A stretch of 64,000 bases of DNA from an uncultured Kiritimatiellota bacterium (GCA_934635385.1 CAKTZI010000007.1:40870-104869), one strand, 5' to 3'. Counted from the stretch's first letter, positions 26,031 through 35,414 are shown. Program-made: numbers and translations. The notes: generated by a model not told the origin, from the sequence alone.

Positions 26031-26120
26031 CCCGTTCGGGTCAATTCGAGGGAGCAAATAGCTTTCTTAACCCGTTCGGGACAATCTCTTCCTGCGAACT
26101 GTCTTTTTAACCCGTTCGGG
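26031..26120 (-). promoter_or_regulatory. Three CCCGAACGGG sites at exact 40-bp intervals
   Basis: Identical 10-mers CCCGAACGGG (read on minus; 26111-26120, 26071-26080, 26031-26040) occur with exactly 40 bp from one to the next. Two are followed by TTAA and an A/G-rich stretch, the third by TAAATTT. They fill the spacer between a GGTATA -10-like site (26169-26174) and the rhamnosidase-like gene. Each is an inverted repeat with 4-bp arms. A regulator bound cooperatively on one helix face is the likely reader. Confidence 0.5.
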
Positions 26121-26188
26121 ATGTATTCCAACAGAGATCGTCATCATGTCCCGCCTCCTATTCCGCACGGTATACCAAAAGAAGCCGT

Positions 26189-29086
26189 TCACTGCGCGTT
26201 GACGGCCTTCATCGCGCACGCGCGGATGAACGGTGCGCGGCGGGCGAAGTCGGCGCCAAGGTCGGGCGCGTAGCCGAGCTTCGCGAGATCGACCCCGAAG
26301 AGCGCCGCCGTCCAGACGCACGCCTGCAGGTAGCGGCCTTCCGGGTTGAGGTGTTGGAAGTCCTGGCGCAGACGGTAGACGCCGTAGTCGCTCTCCCACG
26401 TCTTCCCCTTCCCCCAGTACCACCAGCCCGCAAGCTCGCCTTTCAGGTCCGGCACCTCGCCGTCCTTCAGCGCCGCCAGCTCGGCCTTCGTCGGCTTCAC
26501 GAGCCGGACGGGCAGTCCCTTGCGGTAGAGCTGGAGCGCCGCACCGACGGGGACGATCCGGGCGCCGAGCCGCTTCGCCTGAACGGCGTAGTTTTTCTCC
26601 AGCGCGGCGAACATATCGTCCTGCGTGAGTCCCAAAGTCCCCTTCACGCCCCTGTCGGTGATGCGGAACGACGCGACCGGATCGCTCCAGGTCTGCTGGA
26701 GCCAGAACTTCGCCAGCGGCTGGCGGCTGCGCACGAACGCGATGAGCCGGTCGGCCCACGGGTCGAACCACTGGGGATCCATGCCCTCGGCGCTCTGCTC
26801 CTGAAGCACCACGACATCATAGGCCTTCCCGGCGAGCACCTCCGGCAGGTTGGCCTTCCGCCCGTTGACCCAGTAGGGCTTCAGCGCCGAATCCGCAAGC
26901 GCCGCCACGGCGTTCACGTAGTGGTTGCTCAGGGAGTTGCCGCCGATGGCGAAGATCGTCAGGTCGAGGTCGCAGCCCGCCGCGCGGGCGACGTTCGCGA
27001 ACTCCGGGTGCAGCGACTGCGTGTAGCTGTTGCCGATCGCGAGGACGCGAAGCGGACGCCTCTCTTGCGCCTTTGTCAGCCGGAAGTTGCGGAAGCAGAG
27101 CTCGTCCACGGGCTTGGACACGGACAGCATCAGCGCGACGAGATCCGTCACCGCCGGATCGAACGAGAGGTCGATCTCCGTCTCGTAGGATTTCCAAGTG
27201 CCGCTCCGGTCGCCCTCCATGTGGACGAGGTTCCGCTTCTCGTTCGTGATCGCCGAGACGCGCAGGGCGAACGGCGTCTCGCTCGTGGCCTTCGCCTCGA
27301 ACGCGAGGCGGTACTTGCCGAAGCCCGCCGCCTTGACGCGCTCGGTCACGACCGCCTGCATCCCGGACCACTTCTCGCACTGGCGGAGGCGATAGACGAC
27401 CGCGCCCGTCTCGTCGCGCGTGCAGGCGTCGAGCTTCACGTTCCACGACGGGCACCGCTGCCAGATGCTCCGCGTCGCCGGACGGTCCTCCAGCAGGTTC
27501 GCGAGCGGCGCCGGGAGACGCGCCTTGCGCTCCTCGGGACACGTCCAGTTGACCTCCACGCGGTCGGGGTCGAGCGGGACGGTGCGCGGCTGGGCCTCGT
27601 CCGTCACGACGGACAGGTCGAGGATCGCCGCGTCCTTCGGCTCGACGGCGTAGGACGGGAACGCCGCCGCGCACCGTCCGGCGAGATAGAGGTTCGTCAC
27701 CGCGAAGCGGCAGTTGCTCGTGTTGAGCCACTTCGCGGGGTCGTTCAGGACGGCGACCGAGACGCCGTTCGTCTGCCCGGCCAGCCGCCAGCTGTCGCGG
27801 CCGGAAACGTGCGGCACGGACAGGTTGCGGAACGCGAACGTCTTCGGAAGGTCGCCCATGTTCTTGCACCGGAAGACGTAGGCGATGTAGGTCGCGTCCA
27901 CCGCCGAGAGTCCGTCGAAGACGAAGTCCTCCGTCTGGTGCTCGAGGTCCTGCGGACCCGGCTCGCGCTTCTGGCGGCCCGTCCCCATCTCGCTCCACTT
28001 GTTGTTGCGCCGGAGGACGCCGTTGTACTCGTTCGCGATCAGGCCCTCGTCCGCGCGGAAGACGTCGACGTTCTCCATCCGGACGCGCAGGTTCGAGCAC
28101 TGCGGGAAGATCGCCTTGCAGGACGTGCCGATCGCGACGTTGCGGAAGGTCGCGTCCCGGATGCCGCTCACGACGAGCGCGTTGTCTCCGACGTAGACCC
28201 AGGCGTTGTCCACGAGGAGGTTCTTGCCGCCGACCGTGAAGCCGTCCGAGCACATCATCGAGGAAAGGACCTTCACGTTTCGGAAGGTGACGGACTGCGA
28301 ACCGTAGTTCCAGGCCATGAAGTTGAACGTGCGCGCATCGACGAGCTTGACGCCCTCGACCGTGACGTCCGTCGCCTTGACGACGACGAAGCCGCGCGAC
28401 GGGTTCTGGATCTGATCGTAGCGGAAGATGTCGCTCATCGGGTCGAGGATCATGCCGCGCCCGTGGAGCCGCACGTGAGGATGAGTGATCTTCAGGCGCG
28501 CGTTCAGGACGGCGCCCGGCGCGAGGTAGACCTCGCGCACGTCCTTCGGCACATCCAGCACACCGTCCGCCCCCTTCGCGTCTACCCAGCCCTCGACGCG
28601 CAGCACGCCCGCCGCGCCCGGCGCCGGGACGTCCTCGGCCTTCTCCGGCGCATCGGCAAAGACGGAGAGGATCGTCTTGTCGTAGTCGTTGAGCTGGATG
28701 CCGAAGTAGGTCGGCTCGGTCAGCGTCACGGAGATGACGCCGTTGTGGAACGAATGCTTCAGCCCCTTCCGCGCGGGGAAGACCTTGTAGCAGCGGACGT
28801 CCTCGCGCACGGCGATGTCCACCGTGACGGGGCTTCCGGCGAACGCGAACTCGCAGAAGCGGCGGTTCACGTCGCCGCCGCGCGTCCGCCCGTCGAGGAT
28901 GGACTTCTCGCAGTGGTTCCAGACGACAAGACGGCGCGTCTCGTCCCCCTGGCGGACGCGCACCGCATACGCCGCGTCGCGCTCGACCGCCGCCGGATAG
29001 TCGGGATAGCGCACGAGGACGTCCGCCGCCGCAAACGCCCCGTCCGCTGCGGCAAAGGCCAACAGGGCCATCAGGCACCATTTCAT
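26189..29086 (-). CDS. Secreted beta-helix glycosidase fused to SGNH esterase (DUF4886-like)
   Basis: A secreted protein of about 965 residues with a compact signal peptide from the ATG at 29086; ATGs at 29107 and 29146 are alternatives. Residues of the first half form a right-handed parallel beta-helix like GH28/GH49 polysaccharidases: repeated short strands ending in DNALVVSG, and conserved GRGMILDP and NTSNCRF turns. A beta-sandwich follows. The last 300 residues start with LRVLAIGNSYTQS, giving a candidate Ser nucleophile, and end with DFQHLNPEGRYL, the Asp-x-x-His block of SGNH hydrolases, as in DUF4886. A polysaccharidase plus de-esterifying activity in one chain is inferred. Confidence 0.6.
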   Translation of the reverse strand: MKWCLMALLAFAAADGAFAAADVLVRYPDYPAAVERDAAYAVRVRQGDETRRLVVWNHCEKSILDGRTRGGDVNRRFCEFAFAGSPVTVDIAVREDVRCYKVFPARKGLKHSFHNGVISVTLTEPTYFGIQLNDYDKTILSVFADAPEKAEDVPAPGAAGVLRVEGWVDAKGADGVLDVPKDVREVYLAPGAVLNARLKITHPHVRLHGRGMILDPMSDIFRYDQIQNPSRGFVVVKATDVTVEGVKLVDARTFNFMAWNYGSQSVTFRNVKVLSSMMCSDGFTVGGKNLLVDNAWVYVGDNALVVSGIRDATFRNVAIGTSCKAIFPQCSNLRVRMENVDVFRADEGLIANEYNGVLRRNNKWSEMGTGRQKREPGPQDLEHQTEDFVFDGLSAVDATYIAYVFRCKNMGDLPKTFAFRNLSVPHVSGRDSWRLAGQTNGVSVAVLNDPAKWLNTSNCRFAVTNLYLAGRCAAAFPSYAVEPKDAAILDLSVVTDEAQPRTVPLDPDRVEVNWTCPEERKARLPAPLANLLEDRPATRSIWQRCPSWNVKLDACTRDETGAVVYRLRQCEKWSGMQAVVTERVKAAGFGKYRLAFEAKATSETPFALRVSAITNEKRNLVHMEGDRSGTWKSYETEIDLSFDPAVTDLVALMLSVSKPVDELCFRNFRLTKAQERRPLRVLAIGNSYTQSLHPEFANVARAAGCDLDLTIFAIGGNSLSNHYVNAVAALADSALKPYWVNGRKANLPEVLAGKAYDVVVLQEQSAEGMDPQWFDPWADRLIAFVRSRQPLAKFWLQQTWSDPVASFRITDRGVKGTLGLTQDDMFAALEKNYAVQAKRLGARIVPVGAALQLYRKGLPVRLVKPTKAELAALKDGEVPDLKGELAGWWYWGKGKTWESDYGVYRLRQDFQHLNPEGRYLQACVWTAALFGVDLAKLGYAPDLGADFARRAPFIRACAMKAVNAQ

Positions 29087-29176
29087 CTCGTTCGTTCTCC
29101 GTTTCATTGTCCTGTCGATTTCCGTTCGTTTTTCCGTCATTATCATTTTCCGTTCAGTTGTCCGTGGAACGTCAGA

Positions 29177-31852
29177 TCAGCGTCGCCGACTCGCCTTCGG
29201 CGGGCGGCACATGAGTTCGTCGAGGATCCGGCCGACCTCGGCCTTCGAGACCTTCTCCGTAAGGCGCAGGTGCGGGCCGTTCGCCTCGTCCGGCACCCAC
29301 TCGTCCTCGCCTTTCGGCCCGACGATGCGGTATGCGCCGCGACAGGCGTTGAAATACGGCGCGATGCCGCGCACCGCCGCCAGGACGGCCGTCTCGTCCC
29401 ACGCCGAGCGCCCGCCCATGCCATAGCACGCCCGCCGCCACTTCACCGGGTCGGCGGCGACCTCGGCCTTCGACGGGAGCTGCCCCTCGAACACATCCTT
29501 CACCGGGTTGCGCGGCCCCGGCAGGTCCGCCACGGCCCGCCCGGCGTAGACGTCGTAGCCGTACTGGAAGTCGGAGATGACGACCGGCGTCGGCCATTCC
29601 GCGAGGGCGATACGCGCGGACGGGACCTCCTTCTCCACATTGTACTCCAGTCCGTCCGGATAGCTGCAGGCCATCGCCACCCAGCGGACGACCTTCTGCG
29701 AGACGAGCGCCTTGCCGTCCAGCGGCGAAACCGCGTCCGGCGGAGACTCCAGGAGACGGCGGAGGTTCGTGAGGAAACCGACCGAGCAGACGACGACCGA
29801 CTTGTCCGGCGCGGCGGCCAGCGCCCGCCGGTAGACGGCGACCGCGTCCGGCGCGGCGTCGGCGTCCGGAAACGTCACCGCCTCCGGCCAGTCGCGGATG
29901 AGCTTGCGGTACTTCCAGTGTCCGCCGTCGCCCTTGGACGGACGCTCGCCGAGCGGCGACGACGGATCGACCTTCACCTTCGCGCTGGGCGAGGCCCCGA
30001 GGACGCAGCTGCCCTTCGGTGCGCCGACGGGGAGATGCGCGCGTCCGTAGTAGGCGTTGATGACCTGAATCGCGCCAACCGAGGCGTTGCCGCGCGTGCT
30101 GCTCACCGTCGCGAGGATCTCGCACTCGCCCGCGTCCGCGAGCGCGTGCAGGCACGCGAGCGCCCCGACGTCATCGAAGTCGCAGATCATGTCCGTGTCG
30201 AAAATCACCTTGACGGGCGCCGCCACATCGCGTGTGGCGGCTTCCCGCCGAAAGCGCGGCAGGCGGTCGAGCGGCACATCCCGGAGCGTGAGCGCCTTCG
30301 GTCCGACATGCGTCTCGCCGAGGTCGTCCGTCCAGCGTCCGGCGGGCAGTTCCACGGTCACCGCGTCGTCCTCCGCCGTGACGGGCGCGACGAGCCACTT
30401 CGATCCGAGCATGAACTGCGTCGTCGGCTTCGCGAAGCCCGCGTGCGGGAACTCGTACTCCATCGTGCGGACGATCGGCTCGCCGGTCTGCGCGGCGTGG
30501 CGCGCGAGTTCCAGGATGTACGGCGCGAATTCGACGTGCAGGTTCGCGAACGTGCGGCAGATCTCGACGTTTTCGGGGGAGAGGTAGCGCCACGGCGCGG
30601 CGGAGAACTGCATCATCGGATGGAGCGCGGCGAGCGCGCAGGAGCGCACGAAGAGCTTCTCGGAGAAGAAGCCGCCGGGCCGGTAGGTCGCCGCCTCGCC
30701 GCCGCCCACCATGTCCGCGACGACGTAGGGCGACCCGAGGAGGCCCGCCGCCTGCACCATGCCGCTCACCTGCCGGATGGCCTCCCAGCGGTGGTGGACA
30801 TCTGGGAGACGCTGCATGACGGGCATCCCGCCCGTGCGGAAGCCGACGCGGTACTCGTTGTAGGGGAACTTCTCGGCGCCGACGCGCACGTAGTCATGCG
30901 CCCAGTCGACGGCGCGCTTGGCGGGATCGTGGAAGCGGAGCGTCCGTTCCATCGTCCCCACGTCGCCCGCATCCCACTTGAAGCCGTCAATGCCGTACTC
31001 CGCCGCGAAGCGCCGCAGCGTCTGCACGTAGTCGTCCCAGCCCGGCCCGTAGGTGAGGTCCCACACGCAGCTGATGCCGCTCCACCACCACACGGCGCCC
31101 GCCTGCCGCCCCGGCTGCGCCCTGTCGTAGGCGAGGACGTCCTTGCCGTCGATCATGTAGCCCTTCCCGTGGCGCAGCCGCTTGTACTCGCGGCTGTCGG
31201 GACTCACGAACGCCGCCGTCCAGATCATCGCCTTCCACCCCTTCTCGCGAATGCGGCGGAACATCCCCTTGGGATCGGGGAAGTCGGGCGCGTGGAACCG
31301 GTAGCTGCCCTGGTGCGAGAGCCATCCGCCGTCCATCAGGTAGACGCCGCACGGGAAGCCGCTCTGCGCCAGCGCCTCGGTGTAGGCGTCGACGCTCGCC
31401 TGGTTCATGCCCTGGATCGCGATCTCGATCCAGTTGTTCCACTGGGGCTTCGCGAAGAGGGGCTCTGCCGGCGTCTTCCCGTTGAACGGGAAGTGCTTCG
31501 CGCTCGCGGCGAGGTAGGCCGCGCGCAGCGTCGTCCCCGCCACGACCGGCTCGACCCTCTCCGCGTCGGAGGTGACGGTGAGGACGTCATTCGTGAACGC
31601 ATAGGTGAACGGGCGGTCGCTCCACACGTAGCGCCCCGCGCTCGACACGAGAAACGGGGCGGTCACGCCGTCCGCGCGGCTCAGGTCAATCGGGCGCGGC
31701 GTGCTGCCGTAGGGCATCTCCCCGCCCCGGTGCAGGACGCCGCCCCACCACTTCTCGCCGGCGAGCGGCGTCACCACCGTCACCTGCTGCGCAGCGGCCG
31801 CCAAGGCCACGCCGGACACCGCGAAAAGGCCCAAGGCCCGTCTGCACCTCAT
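29177..31852 (-). CDS. Secreted GH31 glycosidase fused to nucleoside-hydrolase domain
   Basis: An 891-residue exported protein. After a signal peptide and N-terminal beta-sandwich, a GH31 barrel is clear: YLMDGGWL, the catalytic nucleophile block IDGFKWDAGD, and the acid/base-region GSPYVVADMVGGG. From about residue 570 a second domain begins with VIFDTDMICDFDD, the calcium-binding signature of inosine-uridine nucleoside hydrolases. GFLTNLRRLL and a WDETAVLAAV histidine-less end loop follow. The two activities are not usually joined. The second domain may serve as an N-ribosidase-like glycan hydrolase rather than act on nucleosides. Confidence 0.7.
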   Translation of the reverse strand: MRCRRALGLFAVSGVALAAAAQQVTVVTPLAGEKWWGGVLHRGGEMPYGSTPRPIDLSRADGVTAPFLVSSAGRYVWSDRPFTYAFTNDVLTVTSDAERVEPVVAGTTLRAAYLAASAKHFPFNGKTPAEPLFAKPQWNNWIEIAIQGMNQASVDAYTEALAQSGFPCGVYLMDGGWLSHQGSYRFHAPDFPDPKGMFRRIREKGWKAMIWTAAFVSPDSREYKRLRHGKGYMIDGKDVLAYDRAQPGRQAGAVWWWSGISCVWDLTYGPGWDDYVQTLRRFAAEYGIDGFKWDAGDVGTMERTLRFHDPAKRAVDWAHDYVRVGAEKFPYNEYRVGFRTGGMPVMQRLPDVHHRWEAIRQVSGMVQAAGLLGSPYVVADMVGGGEAATYRPGGFFSEKLFVRSCALAALHPMMQFSAAPWRYLSPENVEICRTFANLHVEFAPYILELARHAAQTGEPIVRTMEYEFPHAGFAKPTTQFMLGSKWLVAPVTAEDDAVTVELPAGRWTDDLGETHVGPKALTLRDVPLDRLPRFRREAATRDVAAPVKVIFDTDMICDFDDVGALACLHALADAGECEILATVSSTRGNASVGAIQVINAYYGRAHLPVGAPKGSCVLGASPSAKVKVDPSSPLGERPSKGDGGHWKYRKLIRDWPEAVTFPDADAAPDAVAVYRRALAAAPDKSVVVCSVGFLTNLRRLLESPPDAVSPLDGKALVSQKVVRWVAMACSYPDGLEYNVEKEVPSARIALAEWPTPVVISDFQYGYDVYAGRAVADLPGPRNPVKDVFEGQLPSKAEVAADPVKWRRACYGMGGRSAWDETAVLAAVRGIAPYFNACRGAYRIVGPKGEDEWVPDEANGPHLRLTEKVSKAEVGRILDELMCRPPKASRRR

Positions 31853-31867
31853 CGGTTTCCGTCCCCC

Positions 31868-33586
31868 TTATCGGATGATCAGGAGCGAGCCCGTGCGGGG
31901 CGCGTCCGCATACGGCATCAGCGTACGGCAGAGCACGTCGATGCCCTCCGGGTCGATCGCGCACGGCCCGTAGCCGTCCGTGAAGTCCTCGCCCACGAAG
32001 AGCCGCACGTCGCCGAAGCGCGTACCGTTCGGCGACGTGCACGACAGGTTCGCGTCGCGCGCCGCCGCGAGATAGAGGCCCGAAAAGCCCTTCGACGCCG
32101 GATTGACCAAACTCGTCTCCTCCCTCGAATTGTCGGCCGCGTAGCGCGTCAGCGGGCCGTGCTTGAACAGGTCTACGGGACGGTTGTCGATCCACAGGCG
32201 GATCGCGAACGTGCTGTTCCCGCCCTGGCGGGCGCAGGTGAGGACGTAGTGGTGGTAGTCCTCCGTGTCGATGTTCGTCGCGAGAACGTTGGGATAGGCG
32301 TAGCGGTCTGCAGACCCCTGCCATGTGAGCGCGAGATCCGTGCCGCCCGTCTCGTTCGTCCGCGTGTAGAGGACGAGGCCGACCCCGGCGTTCCCGTAAT
32401 GGAGGAAGAAGACGGCCGCATCGTCCACGGGCGCGATCTTCGCGACAAGCGAAACCGCGAACGTGCGGCAGTCCTCGGTGCCGCCGCCGAAGAGTTGCAT
32501 GATTTCGCCTTCCTTCCAGGTCGTCCGCTGCTCGTAGAGGCAGACGCCCTTCTGCCCGGCCGGGAGGCGCGCCGCGTCCAGCGTGTAGCCGCCCCGGTCG
32601 TTCTTTCGAAACGCCGACCGCGCAAGCGTGTCCGCGCCCACCTGGTTCGCGATGACGCCCGCCGAGTCCGCCAGCGTGCGGTCGGCGAAGGTGACGGCAA
32701 AGCGCGCCTCCGGCATCGGCGGAAGGACGCGTTCGGCCTTCACCGTCTCCGTCAGCGCGGCGATCTCATCCGCCGTCGGCACCGAATCGTCCGCCACGTT
32801 CGTCGAATAGAAGCGCACGTCGTCGTAGACCGTCGTCCAGTCCCCCGTGCCCACCGACGTCATTCCCTTGACGCAGCCGAGCCAGAGGGACTTGTAGCTC
32901 TTGTCACACGGGGTGCGCGACATCGTCGTCAGCTCTCCCGCATCGTTCTTCCGGTAGCAGGTGATGGACGATGCCTTCCATTTCTCTTCGCCATCGACGA
33001 AGAGCCTGATACCGTCCGCCTGCGAAACCGCGACGACATAATGGCGCATGGCCGTCGTGTCGACGTTTTCGAGAATGACGTTGACATAGGGCGTATACTC
33101 CGCGCCAAGCGACCATTCGAGCGAGAGGTCGATGCCGCCGCCCTCGCGCGCCACCGTCCGCAGGTAGACGCCGCGGCCTTCCGCGCCGTACTTGAGATAC
33201 CACAGGACCTGATCCGCCGCCGCGCCAACCTTCGCGCGCAGGGAAAGCGCCCAGTTCGCCGGCTGCTCCGCGCCCTCCGTCCCGTCCACTTCAGTGGAAA
33301 TGTTCCCGGAAAGGGGTCCCGACCACATGCCGCCCTGATAGTCATAGAGCGCGACGCCCTTCTCGGCGAACGCCGCGCCAGACAGGGCCCAGCCGCCGTG
33401 GCCGTCGTCGACAAACGCAGAGGTCGGCAGCGTCGTCACGACCGTCTTCGCGTCCAGCGTGGCATTGCCCAGCTCGTTGGTCGCCATCCGCTTGTCAAAC
33501 GTCGTTCCGAAGCGGGGAATTACCCCCCCCCCCCCCTGCGCAAAAGTTGCGCTCAGGGCCATCAGACCAAACACCAGCGTTTTCAT
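31868..33586 (-). CDS. Secreted double LamG/concanavalin-like lectin protein with G14 tract
   Basis: About 572 residues with an N-terminal signal peptide ending FAQ. The mature part holds two similar jelly-roll halves: GGWALSGAAFAEKGVALYDY and GGYTLDAARLPAGQKGVCLYE mark equivalent strands, and later HYVVAVSQ and HYVLTCAR. This is the LamG/concanavalin A-like lectin pattern. No catalytic motif is evident. Four consecutive Gly codons right after the signal peptide are encoded by an uninterrupted run of 14 G. It sits between two GH31 genes in the same direction and probably binds the substrate glycan or a product. Confidence 0.6.
   Translation of the reverse strand: MKTLVFGLMALSATFAQGGGGVIPRFGTTFDKRMATNELGNATLDAKTVVTTLPTSAFVDDGHGGWALSGAAFAEKGVALYDYQGGMWSGPLSGNISTEVDGTEGAEQPANWALSLRAKVGAAADQVLWYLKYGAEGRGVYLRTVAREGGGIDLSLEWSLGAEYTPYVNVILENVDTTAMRHYVVAVSQADGIRLFVDGEEKWKASSITCYRKNDAGELTTMSRTPCDKSYKSLWLGCVKGMTSVGTGDWTTVYDDVRFYSTNVADDSVPTADEIAALTETVKAERVLPPMPEARFAVTFADRTLADSAGVIANQVGADTLARSAFRKNDRGGYTLDAARLPAGQKGVCLYEQRTTWKEGEIMQLFGGGTEDCRTFAVSLVAKIAPVDDAAVFFLHYGNAGVGLVLYTRTNETGGTDLALTWQGSADRYAYPNVLATNIDTEDYHHYVLTCARQGGNSTFAIRLWIDNRPVDLFKHGPLTRYAADNSREETSLVNPASKGFSGLYLAAARDANLSCTSPNGTRFGDVRLFVGEDFTDGYGPCAIDPEGIDVLCRTLMPYADAPRTGSLLIIR
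33523..33536 (-). repeat. Homopolymeric G14 tract in the lectin gene
   Basis: Fourteen consecutive C on the plus strand (G on the coding strand) lie 16-18 codons from the start. At 14 bases the downstream frame is open; gain or loss of one base truncates the protein immediately. Such tracts are typical slipped-strand phase-variation switches, but they are also error-prone in sequencing. Confidence 0.8.
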
Positions 33587-33624
33587 TCCGTCGTTCCTTT
33601 CGTGTTGTTTTGTTGTTTTCGGGT

Positions 33625-35331
33625 TCAGAAATTCCCTGTCTCTGCCGACGGCACGCGCATGAAGTGCGGCAGACGCGCAAGCGGCGCGGCGACAGTGACC
33701 GTCGCCGGGCCGGTGACGGCCGTGCCGTCGTCGGCCTTCCACGTGCCCGGCGGGATCACGACCTTCCGGGACGTCGCGCCCTTCTCGACGACTGGCGCGA
33801 CCAAGAGGTCCTCGCCCATCAGGAACTCGTCCTGAATGGCCGCGTAGCCGCGTCCGGGATAGGCGTACTCCAGGTTGCGCATGATCGGCTCGCCGTCTTT
33901 CGCGGCCTTCTTCGCGAGCGTGACGAACATCGGCGCGAACTTCTGGCGAAGTGCCACCGCGTCCTGAACGATCTTCTGGTTCGCCGCGCTGAGGCAACGC
34001 CAGGGCGAGGCCGAGAACTGCATCATCGGGCAGAGCGCCTGCACCTGCGCCGAGCGCACGAACAGCTCCTCGGAGAACGGCGCACCGGGCAGGAACGCCT
34101 GCCAGTAGCCCCCGCCGACCATGTCGGGGCAGATGAAGGGACACCCGACAAGCCCCGCCGCAAGCATGTCCGGGACGAGCCGCTGCAGGGCCGCCCACGA
34201 GTGATCCTTGTCATGGAGACGCATGACGACCGGCTGGCCGGCGAAGCCGAAGCCGTTGCGGTATTCGCTGCCCTTGTGCTTGAGGGCGAACGACCCGTAG
34301 AGAGCGCTCTGCCTCGCGGCGGACACAGACGGGTCGAACGCGAACGGCCGATTCGCCGCGCCGCGCTCGCCCGTGGTCTCCACGGCGCCCGAATAGAGCG
34401 AGACCGCGCCGCCGTCGAACTTGAAGCCGTCCACGCCGAAGTCGCGCTTGAGGCCGCCCAGCTGCTCGTCGAACCACGCGACCGCGTTCGGGTGAGTGAA
34501 GTCCAGGAGCGCCGAATAGCCGTTCCACCACGCGATGGGCAGCGGCGCGGCCGTGCCGCCCGCCTGCGCCGTCAGGAAGCCGCCCTTCGTCGGGTAGCCC
34601 TTCACGTCGTCGGGATTGACGCCCCAGGCGATCCGACGGAACGCCGGCGAATCCATCGACACGAACGGGCACATCCAGAGCAGCACCTTGAAGCCCATCC
34701 CGTGGAGCTTCTCGACCATGCCCTTCGGGTCGGAAAACCGGCGCGGGTCGAATTCCCACGTGCCGTAGCCGAGCTGCCACGTGTCGTCGATCATGAAGAC
34801 GCCGGGCGGCAGGCCGTTGTCGAGCATCGACTGCGCGTAGGCGAGGATGTCCTTCTCGTTCTGGTGGTAGGTCAGCTCGATCCACGTGTTGTACTGGGGC
34901 GCCGAGAAGTAGAGGAGGTCCGGCGCCTCGCCCGTCGGCGGGAAGTAGGTACGCGACGCGAAGCGATAGGCCTCCGCCAGCGTCCGCCCCGCGTCCTCGC
35001 GCAGGACGATCTCGCCCGCGTCCGAGACGAGGCGGATCGTCCCGTTCCCGATCGTGGCCTCGACCGGCTCGGCGCACCAGAGGACGCGCCCCTTGTCCGA
35101 GACGAGCACGGACTGCGACTGGTGGCTGTAGTTGCTCACGCGCAGGTCGCACCGGAAGTCCGTCTTCGCGTCGAACGGCATCTGCCGCCCGAAGTTGTTG
35201 CAGAGCCCCCACCAGCTCTCGCCCGGCAACATCTTCACCAGGCATTCGCCCGCCGAAAGGGACAGCGCAAGGGCGCCGACGGCGAAAACCGTCGCGACGC
35301 CCCGGACAGCATACAGTCGCTCGCATTTCAT
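33625..35331 (-). CDS. Secreted GH31-family glycosidase
   Basis: A 568-residue exported glycoside hydrolase of family 31 (alpha-glucosidase/alpha-xylosidase type). It has an N-terminal signal peptide, an N-domain, then GVFMIDDTWQ, the nucleophile block VDGFKFDGG, and the conserved CPFICPDMVGGG region. A C-terminal beta-sandwich ends in LPHFMR. It resembles the GH31 half of the 29177-31852 protein but lacks the second domain. It is first in a run of secreted genes and divergent from a sensor kinase. Its ATG follows a TAAAAT box by only 7 bases, so the mRNA may be leaderless. Confidence 0.8.
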   Translation of the reverse strand: MKCERLYAVRGVATVFAVGALALSLSAGECLVKMLPGESWWGLCNNFGRQMPFDAKTDFRCDLRVSNYSHQSQSVLVSDKGRVLWCAEPVEATIGNGTIRLVSDAGEIVLREDAGRTLAEAYRFASRTYFPPTGEAPDLLYFSAPQYNTWIELTYHQNEKDILAYAQSMLDNGLPPGVFMIDDTWQLGYGTWEFDPRRFSDPKGMVEKLHGMGFKVLLWMCPFVSMDSPAFRRIAWGVNPDDVKGYPTKGGFLTAQAGGTAAPLPIAWWNGYSALLDFTHPNAVAWFDEQLGGLKRDFGVDGFKFDGGAVSLYSGAVETTGERGAANRPFAFDPSVSAARQSALYGSFALKHKGSEYRNGFGFAGQPVVMRLHDKDHSWAALQRLVPDMLAAGLVGCPFICPDMVGGGYWQAFLPGAPFSEELFVRSAQVQALCPMMQFSASPWRCLSAANQKIVQDAVALRQKFAPMFVTLAKKAAKDGEPIMRNLEYAYPGRGYAAIQDEFLMGEDLLVAPVVEKGATSRKVVIPPGTWKADDGTAVTGPATVTVAAPLARLPHFMRVPSAETGNF

Positions 35332-35338
35332 GCTGGAT

Positions 35339-35414
35339 ATTTTACCAAATTCGCGCGGTCGGACGCCACCCGTGAAAACACGGGGGCTTCCGTCCGTCCG
35401 CTTTTTGGTAAAAT
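35339..35414. promoter_or_regulatory. Divergent leaderless promoters around a central palindrome
   Basis: Two TAAAAT boxes face away from each other: minus-strand 35339-35344 for the GH31 gene and plus-strand 35409-35414 for the sensor kinase. Each is preceded by TTTGG and placed 6-7 bases before the start codon. Between them lies the inverted repeat CCCGTGAAAACACGGG (35369-35384), a good operator candidate for control of both directions. Confidence 0.6.

Noticed and set aside
26351..33835. A 2,494-codon open frame on the plus strand across the glycosidase cluster
   Set aside because: It crosses several complementary-strand genes with clear signal peptides and catalytic motifs. Its composition is Arg/His/Val/Asp-rich shadow sequence with no recognisable fold.
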